Source: Gemmatimonadota bacterium (GTDB lineage Bacteria > GCA-2686955). Taken from it: DNA of 8,368 nucleotides. Where the stretch lies: contig JALXCG010000097.1 in NCBI GenBank assembly GCA_026991065.1, forward strand, positions 1 to 8,368, written 5' to 3'. The notes below the pieces were generated by a model. That model was not told the DNA's origin, did not search any database, and was given only the letters and a program-made list of their open reading frames with translations. Every line of letters begins with the position of its first letter. Within the stretch, counting starts at the first letter, position 1. The position numbers and the translations under genes are program-made. Of the stretch, positions 6,809 to 8,368 are shown piece by piece.

Positions 6809-6833
6809 GCTGTGTTGATTCCCGATCAGTTGC

Positions 6834-8368
6834 TCACCGCATCACAACGATGCGGCCCAGTCCATCGACCTTCTCGCCCGCAATGGACGAAAAAAGTTCG
6901 ACACGGAATAGATAGACACCATTCGCGACCCGGTCGCCATCAGCATCGCGACCATCCCACTCAACAAAGCCATAGCCCTCCAGCGCGGGGTCCGGCGCAC
7001 CTTCAAGAACCTGAATCAGACGCCCGGTGACGGTGTAGATCTTGACCCGGGCGGAGGCATCGGCGTTGCCATGCCAGGTAATCCAGGTCCGCTTCGCGAA
7101 TGGATTGGGATAGGCCCGCAGATCGCCGAGAGAAAGCCCGGCGCCGATGCTGACATCGACCGCGGCGGTCGCCCGAGCACCGGTATTGTCCGACGCCGAG
7201 AGGCTCAAACGATAGCGCCCGGGAGGTTGATCCAGGGCGTACGCCACCCGTCCTCGCTCGTAGCTGCCGCGATCATAGCGGAAACTCGCGCCCAGGTCGA
7301 AATCATCGCGGCCGATGACCAGGCCGGACTCGCTCAGCGTCTCCACCCTCAGACTGATTCCCCGCTCCACCCCCGGGAGCAGCGCAATGCCCTGGTCATC
7401 GCTGAGGACAAAATTGACCGGATTGCCGCGGCTCAGGGTAACGCCGCTCGGGCCGATCTCGCGTCCGGCGGCGAAAGCGTGGATAGCGGGAGGGGTCGAA
7501 TCGACCGCCAGCGTATCCACCGCGGTCGGGTAGAGCCGCACGTAGCGCGCTTTGCGCAGTACCCCCCCCATGTCGACTTCACCTGCCTCGCCGGCAACAC
7601 CAAGGAACTGCCAGTTCACCGCGTTGGTGCTGGCAAATACCGCGACAGCGGCATCCTGGGTGGCATGGATCTTCAGATCCGCGCCGCTCTCATCCTGCGC
7701 GCCGTCTTTGATCAGTTCATCCTGCTCCGGGTTGTCATCGAAATCGAACCCGATCCAGGCTCCGGGATCGATCGTCGCCGCGTTGCCATCTGGAGCGCCG
7801 AGAGACTCCTCGCGGCGTTCGACACCGACGTCGGCCCAGCCCCAATTGCGTTCGGCATAGGAACCGGCGGCGGGATCGATCGGGTGCAGCGCTTCCACCG
7901 CGTCAATCCCGGCCTGTCGAGCGCGAAAATGGAGATCCCGCCGCACTCCGGATGCATCACCCAGAGAACTCCCCAGGTCCGCGTAGGCCGCGAACTGCCC
8001 CCGCGCTCCACCGCGAAAGCCGCGCGGAACCACGAAACCGACCTGAAAACGCCCATTTTTCACCTCGACCGAACCGGCGAAGAGGCTCTCTCCGCGACGC
8101 GCAAAGGGGATCCGCTGGCCGGTGGCGGGGACCGTATAGACATCGTCGAACCCGCCATCCCGCGCCACCAGGTCGAGACTCCCGGCAGCGGTGGCCAGCA
8201 GATTGCCGGCATTGTCTTCGATGTGCCCCGACACCTGCGCCAGATCGAGCGGCCCCAGCGAATCGGGCATGGAGTCGATGACGACTTGGTAGTCCGGAAC
8301 GGCCAGCGGCGTCGCCGGATCGCCAAAGAGAGTGTTCAACTTCTCATTGCGACCGTTGCCCTGGGTCA
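6834..8368 (-). CDS. porU: PorU-type C25-family T9SS sortase, C-terminal part (5' end beyond the right edge)
   Basis: The frame is open from the right edge to a TGA at 6834-6836, so 511 complete codons of a longer gene are present. Numbering from the Leu codon at 8339, residues 4-15 (LFGDPATPLAVP) are the 'LLGDPalrL..P' end of a gingipain-type C25 catalytic domain; the His/Cys dyad lies outside. Residues 20-138 match the next PorU region, including VSGHIEDNAG, then SVEVKNGRFQVGFVVPRGF. Residues 177-272 form an inserted jelly-roll-like domain. Residues 279-397 (STPPAIHAF, SDDQGIALLPGVERGI, GRVAYALDQPPGRYRLSLSA) are the PorU Ig-like module with its 'D.tPP.i' and 'lsD..GI' signatures. Residues 403-501 are a FlgD/T9SS-type sorting domain. 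PorU removes cargo C-terminal signals and attaches cargo to A-LPS, and its own C-terminal domain is retained in P. gingivalis. A secreted C25 peptidase is an alternative, but the Ig module and adjacent porV favour PorU. Confidence 0.85.
   Translation of the reverse strand, partial: TQGNGRNEKLNTLFGDPATPLAVPDYQVVIDSMPDSLGPLDLAQVSGHIEDNAGNLLATAAGSLDLVARDGGFDDVYTVPATGQRIPFARRGESLFAGSVEVKNGRFQVGFVVPRGFRGGARGQFAAYADLGSSLGDASGVRRDLHFRARQAGIDAVEALHPIDPAAGSYAERNWGWADVGVERREESLGAPDGNAATIDPGAWIGFDFDDNPEQDELIKDGAQDESGADLKIHATQDAAVAVFASTNAVNWQFLGVAGEAGEVDMGGVLRKARYVRLYPTAVDTLAVDSTPPAIHAFAAGREIGPSGVTLSRGNPVNFVLSDDQGIALLPGVERGISLRVETLSESGLVIGRDDFDLGASFRYDRGSYERGRVAYALDQPPGRYRLSLSASDNTGARATAAVDVSIGAGLSLGDLRAYPNPFAKRTWITWHGNADASARVKIYTVTGRLIQVLEGAPDPALEGYGFVEWDGRDADGDRVANGVYLFRVELFSSIAGEKVDGLGRIVVMR
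6837..7133 (-). other. C-terminal FlgD-like/T9SS type A sorting domain of PorU
   Basis: Residues 403-501 hold the classic series LRAYPNPF, then RVKIYTVTGRLIQVLEG, then VEWDGRDADGD, VANGVYLFRVEL and a final GRIVVMR. This Ig-like fold is the signal that routes proteins through the T9SS translocon, and related FlgD-type modules look similar. It shows that the product crosses the outer membrane by T9SS. Confidence 0.8.
7524..7811 (-). other. Inserted jelly-roll/discoidin-like domain within PorU
   Basis: Residues about 177-272 (numbered from the codon at 8339) read ESLGAPDGNAATIDPGAWIG, then DGAQDESGADLKIHA, then VAVFASTNAVNWQFLG, and end in ARYVRLYPT. The 'SLG.PDG...i.fd...dg.G.DL.i.........v..S.n...w..lg......aryVRl' arrangement is typical of carbohydrate-binding-like jelly rolls on surface proteins. 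It sits between the first beta domain and the Ig-like module. The domain type is inferred from the pattern only. Confidence 0.5.
7562..7569 (-). repeat. Mononucleotide G8 run inside the porU gene
   Basis: Eight C on the plus strand encode the Met-Gly-Gly-Val stretch at residues 257-260 in the inserted domain of the PorU-like protein. The frame is intact across it. Confidence 0.7.

Larger units (their letters stand above)
1..8368 (-). other. Putative single polycistronic envelope/T9SS operon
   Basis: Six same-strand genes follow each other with spacings of 25, 3 and 2 bases and overlaps of 50 and 20 bases. No gap is large enough for a promoter or a terminator hairpin. Five of the six visibly begin with a Sec signal peptide, and the start of the sixth (PorU) lies outside. 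The unit continues beyond both edges, so its first and last genes are unknown. Co-transcription is inferred from spacing. Confidence 0.75.

Noticed and set aside
6809-6833. Promoter or terminator in the largest gap
   Set aside because: Only 25 bases, with no inverted repeat, T-run or -35/-10 pair that I can see.
6080-7030. 316-codon open frame on the plus strand
   Set aside because: It is antisense to porV and the end of porU, both with clear family motifs. Its product ends in a His/Pro/Arg-rich stretch without domain character.
8337-8339. TTG as the start of the PorU-like gene
   Set aside because: The frame is open upstream to the window edge, and the residues right after this codon are the middle of the C25 fold (LFGDP), so the codon is an internal Leu.

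Overview
The window is GC-rich bacterial DNA that is almost entirely coding, with every credible gene on the minus strand. Read in the direction of transcription (right to left) it holds six genes: the 3' part of a PorU-type C25-family protein, a PorV/PorQ-family outer-membrane protein, a DUF5683-like exported protein with a long insert, a secreted NHL-type beta-propeller, a 1144-residue outer-membrane beta-rich protein, and the 5' part of a BamA/TamA-type protein with a POTRA-like segment. Gaps are 25, 3 and 2 bases, followed by overlaps of 50 and 20 bases, so this looks like one polycistronic, translationally coupled unit. No stretch over 25 bases lacks a gene. I saw no tRNA, rRNA, CRISPR, insertion sequence, terminator or promoter.

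The organism is most likely a diderm of the Fibrobacteres-Chlorobi-Bacteroidetes (FCB) superphylum or a related lineage, because PorU, PorV and C-terminal 'PNPF...WDG.D..G..v.nGvY' sorting domains belong to the type IX secretion system (T9SS), which is largely restricted to that assemblage. The high GC content and strong arginine-over-lysine bias fit poorly with typical Bacteroidetes. They suit high-GC FCB relatives (Gemmatimonadetes- or Eisenbacteria-like candidate lineages), but I cannot fix the phylum from this sequence.

Layout: 6834-8368 holds the end of PorU, covering the last residues of the C25 domain, beta domains, an inserted jelly-roll-like domain and a C-terminal sorting domain. 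5843-6808 is PorV, the shuttle and anchor partner of PorU, in the same porU-porV order known from Porphyromonas gingivalis. 4706-5839 and 3780-4703 encode two exported proteins of unknown role. 395-3829 encodes a large outer-membrane protein whose N-terminal half has SprA-like features and whose C-terminal half looks like a barrel ending in Phe. 1-414 begins a BamA/TamA-like outer-membrane assembly or export protein.

The working hypothesis is a cell-envelope operon. It combines the T9SS attachment complex (PorU/PorV) with a candidate partner barrel, a possible short SprA-like protein, and an Omp85 assembly factor. The PorU and PorV calls are well supported by sequence. The functional link to the four downstream genes is inference from operon structure and shared export signals.
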